A DNA stretch of 26,414 nucleotides from JACKNG01 sp040904625 (GTDB lineage Bacteria > Pseudomonadota > Gammaproteobacteria > Ga0077536): NCBI GenBank assembly GCA_040904625.1, contig JBBDTC010000203.1:1-26414 (forward strand). The letters are read 5' to 3'. Position numbers and translations under genes: made by a program. Shown here piece after piece: positions 1 to 8,420 of the stretch. Each line of letters opens with the position of its first letter. Position 1 is the first letter of the stretch. The notes below the pieces were generated by a model. That model was not told where the DNA came from. It did no database searches and saw nothing but the letters and a program-made list of their open reading frames with translations.

Positions 1-62
1 GCCTCTCCCTACACTCCTCGGCAAGCAACACCAAGGCGCCGGACGGCGCGAGGAAACCCGAC

Positions 63-176
63 ATGCCCACGAACCGCGACATCGCCACCACCCTGTCCGT
101 CACCATCGCCAGCGCCGCGATGGCCACTGTTCTCATGCTCAATATCGTCGGCGGTTATCTGCCCCCCATGCTCTGA
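63..176 (+). CDS. Small single-span membrane protein, 37 residues, unknown function
   Basis: This short frame begins MPTNRDIATT and ends GGYLPPML. It is preceded by an AGGA-type ribosome binding site at about 51-54, with roughly eight bases to the ATG. Residues 8-30 form one continuous hydrophobic stretch rich in Ala, Val, Met and Ile, enough for one membrane span, with a short polar N-terminus. A perfect rho-independent terminator lies 54 bases after the stop, so the frame may be the last or only gene of a transcript. I recognise no family. The ribosome binding site, hydrophobic segment and terminator together support a real gene, but a frame this short could also be chance. The window edge hides what lies upstream. 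Confidence 0.5.
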   Translation: MPTNRDIATTLSVTIASAAMATVLMLNIVGGYLPPML

Positions 177-229
177 TCGCCCGGCGCGCGCCTCCTGTTG
201 AGGCGCCGCCCCACCGACTCCCCTCATTC

Positions 230-255
230 GCCGGGTTCCCCACCCGGCTTTTTTT
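230..255 (+). terminator. Rho-independent terminator
   Basis: The perfect 7-bp stem GCCGGGT (230-236) / ACCCGGC (242-248) has a five-base loop and is followed directly by seven T residues (249-255). It fits termination of the 37-codon gene at 63-176 or of a transcript entering from the left edge. Confidence 0.85.
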
Positions 256-269
256 CGTGCCGCGCCGGC

Positions 270-450
270 CTAGCAGCCTGTCGGACTTAGGGCCCGCCGC
301 AGAATAACTGGGCGATTTTGGGGCGTCGAGGCACCCGGCTGGCCAGGCGCGAGGAGGGCGAATAGTGGTTCTATTCAACGGACGAGCAACGCTGCCAGAC
401 GGGATGGATCGGCGTTCCAGATCGTTCAGTTATTTTGCGGCGGGCCCTTA
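270..450. repeat. Palindromic MITE-like element, copy 1 (right end degenerate)
   Basis: The element starts with CTAGCAGCCTGTCGGACT (270-287), the same 18 bases that form both ends of the copy at 23162-23329. Inside it, a 24-base arm (287-310) is matched by its inverted partner (427-450) at 22 of 24 positions, giving a long hairpin. The core (357-380) contains GAATAG-N5-CTATTC and matches the core of copy 2 in inverted orientation at 21 of 24 positions. The expected 18-base inverted repeat at the right end is not recognisable past 450. There is no coding capacity, so it would be a non-autonomous element or dispersed palindrome. It lies between the terminator at 230-255 and the GST stop at 485. 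Confidence 0.75.
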
Positions 451-484
451 GTGCAGCCCACAGGATCAGCCCATGCAGACTTGC

Positions 485-1114
485 TCAAAAAGGTGAGACG
501 CCGCCCTGCGCGTCGGCGCGCTGGAAGGCAGGCCTCGCCGTCAGCCGTTGCAGGTAGGCCATGGTTTGCTCGGCGTAGCGGTCGGAGAGGCCGAGCTTGT
601 CGCCGAGGTAAAGCGCATAAGTAATGGCGATGTCGGCCACGGTGAATCGATCGGCGCAGAGATATTCGCTGTTGGCGAGGTGAGCATTCAGCAGGCGCAG
701 CCGGGCCAGATACCAGCGCGTATAGTCTTCCACGACCTGTGGCTGGCGGCGGGCTTCAGGCTCGAAGCGGCCATAGCGCAGCAGCAGTGTCTGGGGAAAA
801 GTCAACGTGGCATCGGCGTGATGGAGCCAGTTCAGAAACGCACCGTAATCGGGATGATCCGCAGGCACGATCAAATCACCCCGACCATAGCGCGTGGCCA
901 GATAAAGGCACATTGCGCTCGATTCGGTCATCTCGAGCACGCCGTCGCGCAGATAAGGCACCGTGCCCAAAGGATTGATTTCGAGATAGGCCGGCGACGT
1001 CACCCGCGGAGGAAAATCGAGCAGGTGCAAGGTATACGGCAACAGTAGTTCTTCGAGCGTCCACAATGGGCGCAGCGAGCGCGCGCTCTTGCAGTGCCAC
1101 AATTCGATCGTCAT
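485..1114 (-). CDS. Glutathione S-transferase family protein
   Basis: This 209-residue protein would conjugate or reduce small electrophiles with glutathione in the cytoplasm. The N-terminal thioredoxin-like domain (about 1-80) begins MTIELWHCKS and carries the GST features NPLGTVPYL, with the cis-proline, and ESSAM, the glutathione-binding turn. The helical C-terminal domain contains FTVADIAI, the usual N-capping-box region. Ser10 or Cys8 near the N-terminus could be the catalytic residue, as in theta/beta-like classes. The frame stays open upstream to 1249, but the extra N-terminal residues do not resemble a GST; ATG at 1114 or at 1123 (MIAMTIEL) fits the domain start. It is divergent from the gene at 1339, and its substrate is unknown. 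Confidence 0.85.
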   Translation of the reverse strand: MTIELWHCKSARSLRPLWTLEELLLPYTLHLLDFPPRVTSPAYLEINPLGTVPYLRDGVLEMTESSAMCLYLATRYGRGDLIVPADHPDYGAFLNWLHHADATLTFPQTLLLRYGRFEPEARRQPQVVEDYTRWYLARLRLLNAHLANSEYLCADRFTVADIAITYALYLGDKLGLSDRYAEQTMAYLQRLTARPAFQRADAQGGVSPF

Positions 1115-1338
1115 AGCTATCATTCCGAATCTTAGCGGGGCAGGCGATTCTCGCGGGAATTCAACGGCGGATCCATCGGGACCGTCGCAGCCCGGCAACT
1201 CAAATCTGATCAGGTCGAGCAACGCGACGGTCGAGATACGCTCACCCACCGTTGCCGGCGGACCGTCGATTTCAGCTCTTTGATGGGCTCTCAGTGCAGT
1301 GGCTGTAGACTATGCACCCGTTCATCGGACGACGGCCC

Positions 1339-2430
1339 ATGACCAATCCTCTACTGCAGGTTCCCTGGGAAGTCTGCCTGCTCGAACCGAAGCAGGATCG
1401 CGCGCTGGCGCGCGAGCTGAAACGCGAGCTGGGCAAGGTGCCGCGGTGGTCACGTTATTTCTGGGCCTCACCCTGGTTCGCCAAGGCGGCGATCCGTCTC
1501 GAGTTCACCAACGGGCTGCTGCTGAAACTCGACTTCGATCTCGCCACGCTCGTCGCACTCGTGGTGAGCCGCGAGAATTCCTGCCGCTATTGTTATGCCA
1601 CCATCCGCACGGTGATGCGCATGCTGGGTCTCGGCGAAGCGCGCCTGCAGGCCGTCGAAACCGAACTCGCGGCAGGTGAGCTCGATCCCCGGCGTGCTGC
1701 GGCGGTCAACTTTGCGCGAGCGGTCAACCGCGGCCATCAGATCGATGGACGCGGCGAACGCGCACGACTGGCCGCCGCGGGCTTTGCGCCGGACGAGATC
1801 CGTGAGCTCGCTTACGTCGCCGCGACCATGGGCTTCATGAACCGGGTGACGACGATAGCGGCCTTGCCGCCGACGTTATGGGAACGCGCGTCCGACAGCT
1901 GGTTGATGCAGCTGTCGCAGCCCCTGCTGGCACCGCTGGTCAAACGCATGCTGCAGCGTGGTACGCCGGTCGCGGCTGCCGCGACCGAGTCACCCTTGTC
2001 AGCACGCTTGCGTGCCTGCTACAAAAACTCTCCCATCCAGAGTGTGCTCGCTGACAGTATGCGCGACATGTGGGCTTCCGAGCGCCTACCCCAGCGCAGC
2101 AAACTGTTGATGCTCGCCACCATCGCGCAGGGCATCGATTGTGCCGTATGCGCGCAGGAAATTGCGCGGCTGGCGGACGCCGCCGCATTGGATGTGGGCG
2201 AAATCAATCGCGCCGCCGCCCACCTCGACGATCCGACGCTCGATTCGAGCGAACGCCAGCTCTGCGAATTCGCCCGCGAGAGCTTGTGGTACGAGCCGCA
2301 GATCATTCAGCGCAAGGCCCGCGCACTCTGTGAGCACCTCGGCGAGCCGAGGTTCGTCGAGGCGCTCGCCATCGTCGCCTTAGGTAATCTGCTCATGCGC
2401 CTCGCCGCGACGATGGTCGACCCGCCATGA
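1339..2430 (+). CDS. Two-domain carboxymuconolactone decarboxylase/AhpD-like protein
   Basis: This 363-residue protein has two AhpD/CMD-like helical domains in tandem. The first carries C82-R-Y-C85 preceded by Glu79 (SRENSCRYCYA), the CxxC and relay-Glu arrangement of alkylhydroperoxidase AhpD. The second carries C268-A-V-C271 (QGIDCAVCAQE). Known relatives reduce peroxides through the CxxC pair or serve as thiol-dependent reductases, which suggests peroxide defence; the real substrate is not known. An alternative ATG at 1312 adds nine residues. I prefer 1339, which begins MTNPLLQ and has a GGA nine bases upstream. Its stop overlaps the ATG of the cyclase gene by ATGA, so the two are translationally coupled, an uncommon partnership. 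Confidence 0.8.
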   Translation: MTNPLLQVPWEVCLLEPKQDRALARELKRELGKVPRWSRYFWASPWFAKAAIRLEFTNGLLLKLDFDLATLVALVVSRENSCRYCYATIRTVMRMLGLGEARLQAVETELAAGELDPRRAAAVNFARAVNRGHQIDGRGERARLAAAGFAPDEIRELAYVAATMGFMNRVTTIAALPPTLWERASDSWLMQLSQPLLAPLVKRMLQRGTPVAAAATESPLSARLRACYKNSPIQSVLADSMRDMWASERLPQRSKLLMLATIAQGIDCAVCAQEIARLADAAALDVGEINRAAAHLDDPTLDSSERQLCEFARESLWYEPQIIQRKARALCEHLGEPRFVEALAIVALGNLLMRLAATMVDPP

Positions 2431-3224
2431 CCGCGCTACTCGCATCGGGTCTGCTCATCGCGCTCCTCGCCGTGCTTCATCTAGGTTTGCGCAAACGCCA
2501 TCTCGAGACGCAGATCACGAGCCTTCATCGCGAATTGCAGCACATGCAGCAGTCCTGCGGGCGCCTCGCACCGCCCTCGGTGGTGCAGCAGCTGGTGGCG
2601 GGCGGCGCGGCGCAGACCGCAGAGCGCAAGGTCGCGACCGTGTTGTTCATCGATCTCGTCGGCTATACGGCACTGGCGGAACGAATCGAACCTGCGGCCC
2701 TGGCGGATCTGCTGAACGCTTACTTCCAGCGCGTCCATGCGGCGGTGACAGCGCACCGCGGACGTATCGCGACTTATCTCGGCGACGGTGTGCTGGCTTA
2801 CTTTGGCGCCTTCGAGCCCAATCCCTGGCAATGCGACGATGCAGTCGCCGCGGCGCTCGATGTCGTCCGCGCCATGGAGCAGTATGCCGACCAACTGGTA
2901 GCGCAGGGACATCCGCGCCTGCGCGTCGGGATCGGCATCCATCGCGGCCGCGGGCTGGCCGGATTCGTCGGTAGCCAGGATCGCATGGAGTATGCGTTCG
3001 TCGGCCGCACCGTGAATACGGCGGCGCGCGTGCAGACGCTGACACGTGTGCACGAGTGCACCATCCTGATTACCGATGCCGTACGCGAAGAGCTCGATCC
3101 CAATCTGCCCTTGAGGGCGTTGCCGCCGACGACTGTAAAAGGGATTCAGGAACCGCTGGTGACGTACGAAGTCATCGCGCAGGAGCGTTCGGCAGCAGAA
3201 TCGACTGGCGGCATATCGGCCTGA
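2427..3224 (+). CDS. Membrane-anchored class III adenylate/guanylate cyclase-like protein
   Basis: This 265-residue protein has one N-terminal membrane span (about 3-20), a short coiled-coil-like linker (about 25-45) and a class III cyclase homology domain (about 65-250) that would face the cytoplasm. The two metal-binding aspartates are present: Asp76 in FIDLVGYT and Asp120 in LGDGV. So are the transition-state Asn197 and Arg201 in VNTAAR. The two purine-specifying positions are not standard. The usual Lys before LGDG is Thr116, and the usual Asp or Thr in the EY-x-x-x-G motif is Ala190. The Asp normally in GDxVN is Arg194. Activity is therefore likely to be altered, or specificity for the base relaxed; this is an inference from family alignments I know. 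Its start overlaps the stop of the CMD gene. Confidence 0.85.
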   Translation: MTALLASGLLIALLAVLHLGLRKRHLETQITSLHRELQHMQQSCGRLAPPSVVQQLVAGGAAQTAERKVATVLFIDLVGYTALAERIEPAALADLLNAYFQRVHAAVTAHRGRIATYLGDGVLAYFGAFEPNPWQCDDAVAAALDVVRAMEQYADQLVAQGHPRLRVGIGIHRGRGLAGFVGSQDRMEYAFVGRTVNTAARVQTLTRVHECTILITDAVREELDPNLPLRALPPTTVKGIQEPLVTYEVIAQERSAAESTGGISA

Positions 3225-3299
3225 GCGATGGCTGGCGCACGCGTACGGCAGGTAACGACTGCGCACTGATCCAAAATGAAAGATCAACAGGCCCTAGTT

Positions 3300-3331
3300 C
3301 CGTGCGTATCCTCAGCGCTTGTGACGCACGG
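3300..3331. terminator. Inverted repeat over the end of hyfI, possible weak terminator
   Basis: CCGTGCGT (3300-3307) and ACGCACGG (3324-3331) are perfect inverted arms with a 16-base loop that covers the hyfI stop codon. Neither side has a T-run, so termination is uncertain. It separates the convergent cyclase and hyf transcripts. Confidence 0.3.
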
Positions 3332-3824
3332 CAGCCAGAATGCCGCGCAACAGATCGATCGGCGGCGGTGGACATCCCGGGATCGTGACATCGACCGGGA
3401 TGACATTGGCGACCCTTCCTCGACACGCGTAGTTCTCACTGAATATACCACCGGTGCAGCCGCAGTCGCCGACCGCGACAACGAGCTTGGGCGCGGGTGT
3501 TGCCGCCCAGGTACGCTCGAGTGCGATCACCATGTTGCTGCTCACCGGCCCGGTCACGAGCAGCATGTCAGCGTGGCGCGGGCTCGCGACGAAGCGGATG
3601 CCAAGGCCCTCGATGTTGTAATAGGCATTGTTGAGGGCGTGGATCTCGAGCTCGCAGCCATTGCACGAACCGGCATCGACGTGACGGATTGCCAGCGCGC
3701 GCCCTAGCTTGTCGGCAATCTCCTGCTGCAGTTGCTGAACCTCATCCATCCATTCCATGGCTGGCTCCGGCACAGGCTCGGTGCGCAGGCCAGTACGGAC
3801 TATCTGTCGAAGTATTTGCCACAT
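3312..3824 (-). CDS. hyfI: Hydrogenase-4/complex I-like small (20 kDa, NuoB-type) subunit
   Basis: This 170-residue protein matches the Fe-S small subunit of group 4 membrane hydrogenases and NuoB of complex I. It holds the 4Fe-4S cluster nearest the active site. All four expected cysteines are visible: Cys54 and Cys57 in GSCNGCE, Cys121 in GDCGCTGG and Cys151 in IPGCPPPP. The CNGCE spacing is of the hydrogenase type, not the adjacent-Cys NuoB type. The ATG at 3824 overlaps the TGA of hyfG (TGATG), which fixes the start although the frame is open to 3932. It is the last gene of the six-gene operon. Cluster ligands are kept here although the partner hyfG has lost its Ni-Fe ligands. Confidence 0.9.
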   Translation of the reverse strand: MWQILRQIVRTGLRTEPVPEPAMEWMDEVQQLQQEIADKLGRALAIRHVDAGSCNGCELEIHALNNAYYNIEGLGIRFVASPRHADMLLVTGPVSSNMVIALERTWAATPAPKLVVAVGDCGCTGGIFSENYACRGRVANVIPVDVTIPGCPPPPIDLLRGILAAVRHKR

Positions 3825-5356
3825 CAGACGTCGTGCCCGGCATAGCTCAGGTTGAACGATTTGTTGATTAAAGGAAAATCGGCCACGATATTGCCGAGCA
3901 CCGCATATTCGAGCGCCGGCCAGTTCTGCCACGACGGATCGTGGCAGTGGCCACGCACGATGCGGCCATCATCGGCGGTTTCTAGCACAACCAGCACCGG
4001 ACCACGCCAGCCCTCTATCCAGCCAAAGCCGCGCCGACCTCGCGCCGCTGCGGCTTCGATCAGCGCAGGTCCCGGCGGCATCGTGAGCAGCAGCCTGTCG
4101 AGTAGGCGCAGCGCCTCGAACAACTCATCGAAACGCTGCGCGACACGGGCGGCGACATCACCACCGTGCTGCGTGATACAACGACAACCGAGTGTGGCAT
4201 AGGGCGGCCACGGGTAATCCGCTCGCAGATCGCGCGCTATACCACTCGCCCGTGCTGCCATCCCGGTGAGACCGAGACGGCGCGCCACGGCCAGGTTGAT
4301 GCGTCCGGTCGTGACCAGCCGATCCTGCAATCCGGCGTGCTCGTCGAAGATGCGGCGCAGCCGGGACACGCCCATCCGCACTTCCTCATGCTGTCGGCGC
4401 AACTCATTGATCCAAAAATCATCGATGTCGACGGCAACCCCGCCGGGCACGACGACATCCATCAACAGGCGATGCCCGAAGACGGCGTGATTAAGCCGTT
4501 GCCAGTCTTCGCGCAGCATCGAAAACTGGGTCTGCGCGAACCCGAACGCAGCATCATTGCCAAGTGCGCCGAGGTCACCGAGATGATTGGCAACGCGTTC
4601 GCGCTCGAGCAACACCGCTCGCAGCCACTGCGCACGGTCCGGTACCGCCCCGGTGAGTCCCTCGGCCGCCATCGCGCAGGCCCAGCCATAGGCCACCGTG
4701 CTGTCGCCACTGACCCGCGCTGCCAGGCGTGCAGCGGACTCGAGATCGAGGCCGACGAAGCGCTGCGCGATACCCTTGTGCGTGTAGCCGAGACGCTGCT
4801 CGAGGCGTAGCACTTTCTCACCGACGACGGAGAAACGGAAATGACCAGGCTCGATAATGCCTGCATGCACTGGTCCGACCGGGATCTCGTGTACGCCCTC
4901 ACCTTCCACCTCGACAAAGGCATAGTCGTCGTGGCCCGGCGCTGCCGGAATGGTGAGGCCCGGATTGGCTACGAGTGGGAACCAGTCGGCCGGCCATGCG
5001 GCATGGCGCAGCCACGGGCGTCGATCGCCCGCCCCGGCCGCGCTGACGCCACTCAGATCACGAACCGCACGCTGCAGGCGCCTGGCCGGGAAAAACAGCG
5101 CACCGAGATCGGGATAGACAGTGCCATCATCAAGCGGGAGATCGACGACGAGTAAGCCTTCGCTGACCTGGTAGGCCGCACTGATGGACGAATCGGGCCC
5201 CCTGCCGGAATCCGCCCAGAGCGTCACCAACTGGCCGCTGGACGCCGCCACGTGCACGGCCAGCGCCGACCACTGCGTCGCGGTTACCGTCGCCGCGAAC
5301 ACCGGCAACGGGGCGCTTTGAGGCAGGAATTCCAGGTCTAAACCGGGCCACTTCAT
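3824..5356 (-). CDS. hyfG: Hydrogenase-4-like large subunit lacking Ni-Fe ligands (NuoC-NuoD fusion type)
   Basis: This 510-residue protein has the HycE/HyfG layout: a NuoC-like 30-kDa domain (about 1-120) fused to a NuoD/large-subunit domain (about 150-510). Family landmarks are YTHKGIAQRF (191-200), HLGDLGALGND (258-268) and the closing DFPLINKSF region. In true [NiFe] hydrogenases the metal is held by RxCxxC and DPCxxC. Here those places read RVSGDS (214-219) and SFNLSYAGHDV (500-510), with no cysteine, so no Ni-Fe centre can form. This is the pattern of the energy-converting hydrogenase-related (Ehr) complexes. Catalysis is unknown; it may instead bind a quinone-like or other substrate, as NuoD does. 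It lies one base after hyfF and overlaps hyfI. Confidence 0.9.
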   Translation of the reverse strand: MKWPGLDLEFLPQSAPLPVFAATVTATQWSALAVHVAASSGQLVTLWADSGRGPDSSISAAYQVSEGLLVVDLPLDDGTVYPDLGALFFPARRLQRAVRDLSGVSAAGAGDRRPWLRHAAWPADWFPLVANPGLTIPAAPGHDDYAFVEVEGEGVHEIPVGPVHAGIIEPGHFRFSVVGEKVLRLEQRLGYTHKGIAQRFVGLDLESAARLAARVSGDSTVAYGWACAMAAEGLTGAVPDRAQWLRAVLLERERVANHLGDLGALGNDAAFGFAQTQFSMLREDWQRLNHAVFGHRLLMDVVVPGGVAVDIDDFWINELRRQHEEVRMGVSRLRRIFDEHAGLQDRLVTTGRINLAVARRLGLTGMAARASGIARDLRADYPWPPYATLGCRCITQHGGDVAARVAQRFDELFEALRLLDRLLLTMPPGPALIEAAAARGRRGFGWIEGWRGPVLVVLETADDGRIVRGHCHDPSWQNWPALEYAVLGNIVADFPLINKSFNLSYAGHDV

Positions 5357-5357
5357 T

Positions 5358-6815
5358 TCAGCCTCCGATCATGCGCGCCGCTTCGCGATACCAATCGGCG
5401 AGATACGGCGGGATATAGAGACCTAACATCAGGCCCAGCGCGAGATGAACGAACACCGGCACTATTGCTGGAGGATGCGGCAGGGGCGCCACGGAAGTCT
5501 CGCCGAATACCATCGGCAGCACCCGGCTGAACACCGCGCCGAAGGCGACGCCGAGCCCGACCAGGAGCAGCGGCGTCGACCATGGCAGCAGATCCATCGC
5601 CGACGTGAGGACTAGAAACTCGCTGGCAAAAACTCCGAACGGCGGCATGCCGAGTATCGCCAACGAGCCAAGCACCAGCCCCCAGCCCACCATCGGGCTG
5701 ACCGTGGCCAAGCCCCGGATATCATCCATGATTTGCGAGCCGGCCTGCTGCGTCGCATGGCCGACAGTATAGAAAATCGCCGATTTGATCAGCGAATGCA
5801 CCGTCATGTGCAGTAACCCGGCGAAATTCGCGATCGGCCCACCCAGCCCGAAGGCGAAAGTCATCAGGCCCATGTGTTCGATCGATGAGTAGGCGAACAT
5901 GCGTTTGACATCGCGCTGTCGTAAAAGGAAGAACGCCGCCACCACCACCGACAGCAGACCGAAACCGATCATCATGCGCCCGGGAAGACCATTACCGAGC
6001 GCGCCGTCAGCGAGTACTTTGCAGCGTAGTACGGCATATAACGCGACGTTGAGCAGCAACCCGGACAGCACCGCCGAAATCGGCGTCGGTCCCTCCGCAT
6101 GGGCATCAGGCAACCAGCTGTGCACCGGCGCCAGTCCGACCTTGGTGCCGTAACCGAGAAGCAGAAACACGAACGCGAGTGCGAGGATGTTCGGGTCAAG
6201 CTGCGTGCTGACGGCGGCAAGCGCCGTCCACATCAGCGCTTCATCGCTGCCGAGCACGCGGTCGGCGGCGAGGTAGACGAGCACGGTACCGAAGAGCGCT
6301 TGGGCAATTCCAACGCCGCACAGGATGAAGTACTTCCAGGCTGCTTCGAGACTGGCGGCCGTGCGATAGACGGAAACGAGCAGCACCGTGGCCAGCGTCG
6401 CCGCTTCCATCGTCACCCAGAGAATGCCGAGATTATTGGTCGTGAGCGCGAGCAGCATCATACCGATGAAGAGCTGATACATGGCATGGTAGAGCCGCAT
6501 CCGGCGCGGCGTCATCTTGCCGTGTTCACGTTCGATGCGCATGTACGGCCGCGAGAAGAGCGCGGTCGTGAAGCCGACGAAAGCTGTCAGCGTGATCAGG
6601 AACACATTCAGCGCGTCGACGAAGAACCAGGTGCCGAATGCGAATCGCGGCCCGGACGCGATAATCTCATGCGTGAGGTTCGCAGCCGCGAGTAGGGTCA
6701 CCAACGATATTCCGACGTTCAGTGCACCGGCACCGGAGCGATGGCCGGCAAACCCCAACAGCACGCTGCCGATGAGCGGGATGAGCGGCACGACAAGCGC
6801 TGCGTCCATGCTCAT
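5358..6815 (-). CDS. hyfF: Hydrogenase-4-like antiporter subunit (NuoN/NuoM-type)
   Basis: This 485-residue, very hydrophobic protein has about 14 membrane spans of the Mrp-antiporter/NuoLMN family, which moves protons or Na+ through the membrane. The channel residues are visible: Glu137 in WVTMEAAT and Lys225 in GTKVGLAPVHSWLPDAHA, the diagnostic motif of these subunits. It ends without the long lateral helix of NuoL. Its ATG overlaps the hyfE stop by ATGA, with a second ATG two codons in, and hyfG begins one base after its stop. With hyfB it gives this complex two antiporter-like channels. Confidence 0.9.
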   Translation of the reverse strand: MSMDAALVVPLIPLIGSVLLGFAGHRSGAGALNVGISLVTLLAAANLTHEIIASGPRFAFGTWFFVDALNVFLITLTAFVGFTTALFSRPYMRIEREHGKMTPRRMRLYHAMYQLFIGMMLLALTTNNLGILWVTMEAATLATVLLVSVYRTAASLEAAWKYFILCGVGIAQALFGTVLVYLAADRVLGSDEALMWTALAAVSTQLDPNILALAFVFLLLGYGTKVGLAPVHSWLPDAHAEGPTPISAVLSGLLLNVALYAVLRCKVLADGALGNGLPGRMMIGFGLLSVVVAAFFLLRQRDVKRMFAYSSIEHMGLMTFAFGLGGPIANFAGLLHMTVHSLIKSAIFYTVGHATQQAGSQIMDDIRGLATVSPMVGWGLVLGSLAILGMPPFGVFASEFLVLTSAMDLLPWSTPLLLVGLGVAFGAVFSRVLPMVFGETSVAPLPHPPAIVPVFVHLALGLMLGLYIPPYLADWYREAARMIGG

Positions 6816-7471
6816 TTGTCCTTCAGCTGCTCGAGGTGGCGGATGTCCAGACTGTCAAACTGCTCGCGGATCTGGAACATGAACACGCCGAGTATGAGTA
6901 TTCCGACCAGCACATCGAACGCGATGCCGAGTTCGACGATCATGGGCATACCGCTGGTCGCGGCGATCGCGGCGAAAAACAAGCCGTTCTCCATCGACAG
7001 AAAGCCGATGACCTGCGGCACAGCCTTCGAGCGAACGATCATCATCATGAAAGACAGCAGGATGCAGGCCAGCGCGATGCCGAGAGTCCCGCGGGCGATC
7101 GAAGTCGACAGGTCGGCGATCGGAGCCGTGAGATCGAAAGCGAACATGACGAGCAGCAGGCCTATGAGCATGGTCAGCGGAATATTGAGCAAGGTCTCCA
7201 CATCCCAGCGCACGTTCAGCCGGTCAATCAATCGATGCAGCAATAGCGGAATAAGCACGACCTTGAGCACGAAAGTGACCATGGCTGAGTAGTAGAGATG
7301 ACGCTCATCGGTCAGGTAGGCGACGACCACGGTAGCTGCTACCAGTGCAAGTCCTTGCAGGGTGAACAGATGAATGAGACGCAGGATTCGCCGCTGAGCG
7401 ATCATCGCGAAGGTAAGGACCAGCAGCATGGCGGCGAAGAGATCGATGCTCTGCTCGAGGAGTTCGGTCAT
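6812..7471 (-). CDS. hyfE: Hydrogenase-4-like membrane subunit HyfE (NuoK-related)
   Basis: This 219-residue protein has about seven hydrophobic segments. It fits HyfE by length, position and sequence, including the C-terminal NuoK-like half with VIGFLSMENGLFF, whose Glu lies inside a membrane span as in NuoK. HyfE is a structural, probably ion-path subunit of group 4 complexes. The start at 7471 (MTELLEQ) is one base after the hyfC stop (7473-7475). The frame extends to 7492, but those codons overlap hyfC. It is followed by hyfF with a 4-base overlap. Confidence 0.85.
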   Translation of the reverse strand: MTELLEQSIDLFAAMLLVLTFAMIAQRRILRLIHLFTLQGLALVAATVVVAYLTDERHLYYSAMVTFVLKVVLIPLLLHRLIDRLNVRWDVETLLNIPLTMLIGLLLVMFAFDLTAPIADLSTSIARGTLGIALACILLSFMMMIVRSKAVPQVIGFLSMENGLFFAAIAATSGMPMIVELGIAFDVLVGILILGVFMFQIREQFDSLDIRHLEQLKDK

Positions 7472-7472
7472 C

Positions 7473-8420
7473 TCAGCCCCCCAGCAGGACATGGGTCAGC
7501 AGCGCGATCACCGCCAGCAGGAAGGCCGTGGCAAGGAACTCGGGGACGAGGAAAAGGCGCATCTTGGCGTTCACCGTTTCGATGAAGGCGAGCGCGATAC
7601 CACCGATCGCAAGCTTCGCCGCCACCATCGGCAGGGCGAGCAACACGTCGCCCGCCTGCGGTGTCGTCGCCATGCCCCACGGACAGAACAGTGCGAGCCC
7701 AATGCAGGAATAGGCGTAGAGCTTGAGCATTGCGGCCCATTCCATCAGCGCGAGATGACGGCCTGAATACTCCAGCAGCAGGGCCTCGTGGATCATCGTC
7801 AGCTCGAGGTGCGTAGTGGGGTTGTCAACCGGCACGCGTGCGTTCTCGGCCAGCGCCACAAAGGTAAACGCGATACCGGCGATGGCAAGGCTCGGATGGA
7901 TGGCGAAAGGCTCGTTGACGATATGCGTGACGATGGTCGCGAGCGAGGTCGAGTCGGAGAGCAGCGAAGCCGCGAACAGGACCATCAGCAGCGCCGGCTC
8001 GGCGAGGAAACCGATCATCATCTCGCGCCGCGCGCCGAGCGTGCCGAACGGGGTGCCGAGATCCATCGCGGCGAGCGCCATGAACACACGCGCGAGCGCG
8101 AACAGCCCGACGAGCGCTATGGCATCCGCGGCGCGCGAGAACGGCAGGTCGGTCGACAGGGTGGGCACGATGGCCGTGACCAGCACCATGCAGCCGAAGA
8201 CGATGTAGGGCGCGGCGCGAAACAACGGCGTCGCGCCATCGGCAACGACAGCCTCCTTGCGAAAGAGCTTGTCCATCACACGAAACGGCTGCAACACGCC
8301 GGCGCCGCTGCGATTCTGGAACCACGCCCGCCATTGATTCACCCAGCCGGACAGCAGCGGCGCGGCGAGCAGCGCGACGACCAGTTCGAACAGCTGCGAT
8401 GACAAGCCGGTCAGCGCCAT
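7473..8420 (-). CDS. hyfC: Hydrogenase-4-like membrane subunit HyfC (NuoH-type)
   Basis: This 315-residue protein has about eight membrane spans and belongs to the NuoH/HycD/HyfC family, the subunit that anchors the soluble arm and forms the entry to the ion path. Signature segments are GARREMMIGFLAEPALL and ENARVPVDNPTTHLELTMIHEA followed by LEYSGRHL, the hydrogenase-type version of the NuoH loop with its acidic residues kept. The open frame reaches 8732, but the first ~104 codons lie over hyfB and look unlike the family. ATG at 8420 (MALTGLSS) overlaps the hyfB end by ten bases and is the clear start. Confidence 0.9.
   Translation of the reverse strand: MALTGLSSQLFELVVALLAAPLLSGWVNQWRAWFQNRSGAGVLQPFRVMDKLFRKEAVVADGATPLFRAAPYIVFGCMVLVTAIVPTLSTDLPFSRAADAIALVGLFALARVFMALAAMDLGTPFGTLGARREMMIGFLAEPALLMVLFAASLLSDSTSLATIVTHIVNEPFAIHPSLAIAGIAFTFVALAENARVPVDNPTTHLELTMIHEALLLEYSGRHLALMEWAAMLKLYAYSCIGLALFCPWGMATTPQAGDVLLALPMVAAKLAIGGIALAFIETVNAKMRLFLVPEFLATAFLLAVIALLTHVLLGG

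Larger units (their letters stand above)
177..484. other. Intergenic region: terminator and repeat only
   Basis: This 308-base gap holds the terminator (230-255) and repeat copy 1 (270-450). I see no convincing gene in it; the frames that cross it lie within or over the palindrome. Confidence 0.7.

Noticed and set aside
2481..3287. Long 268-codon open frame on the minus strand over the cyclase gene
   Set aside because: It lies opposite a clear cyclase with intact motifs and shows no family likeness; high GC makes long antisense frames common.
3824..5356. HyfG as an active [NiFe] hydrogenase
   Set aside because: None of the four metal-ligand cysteines is present at the two ligand motifs.
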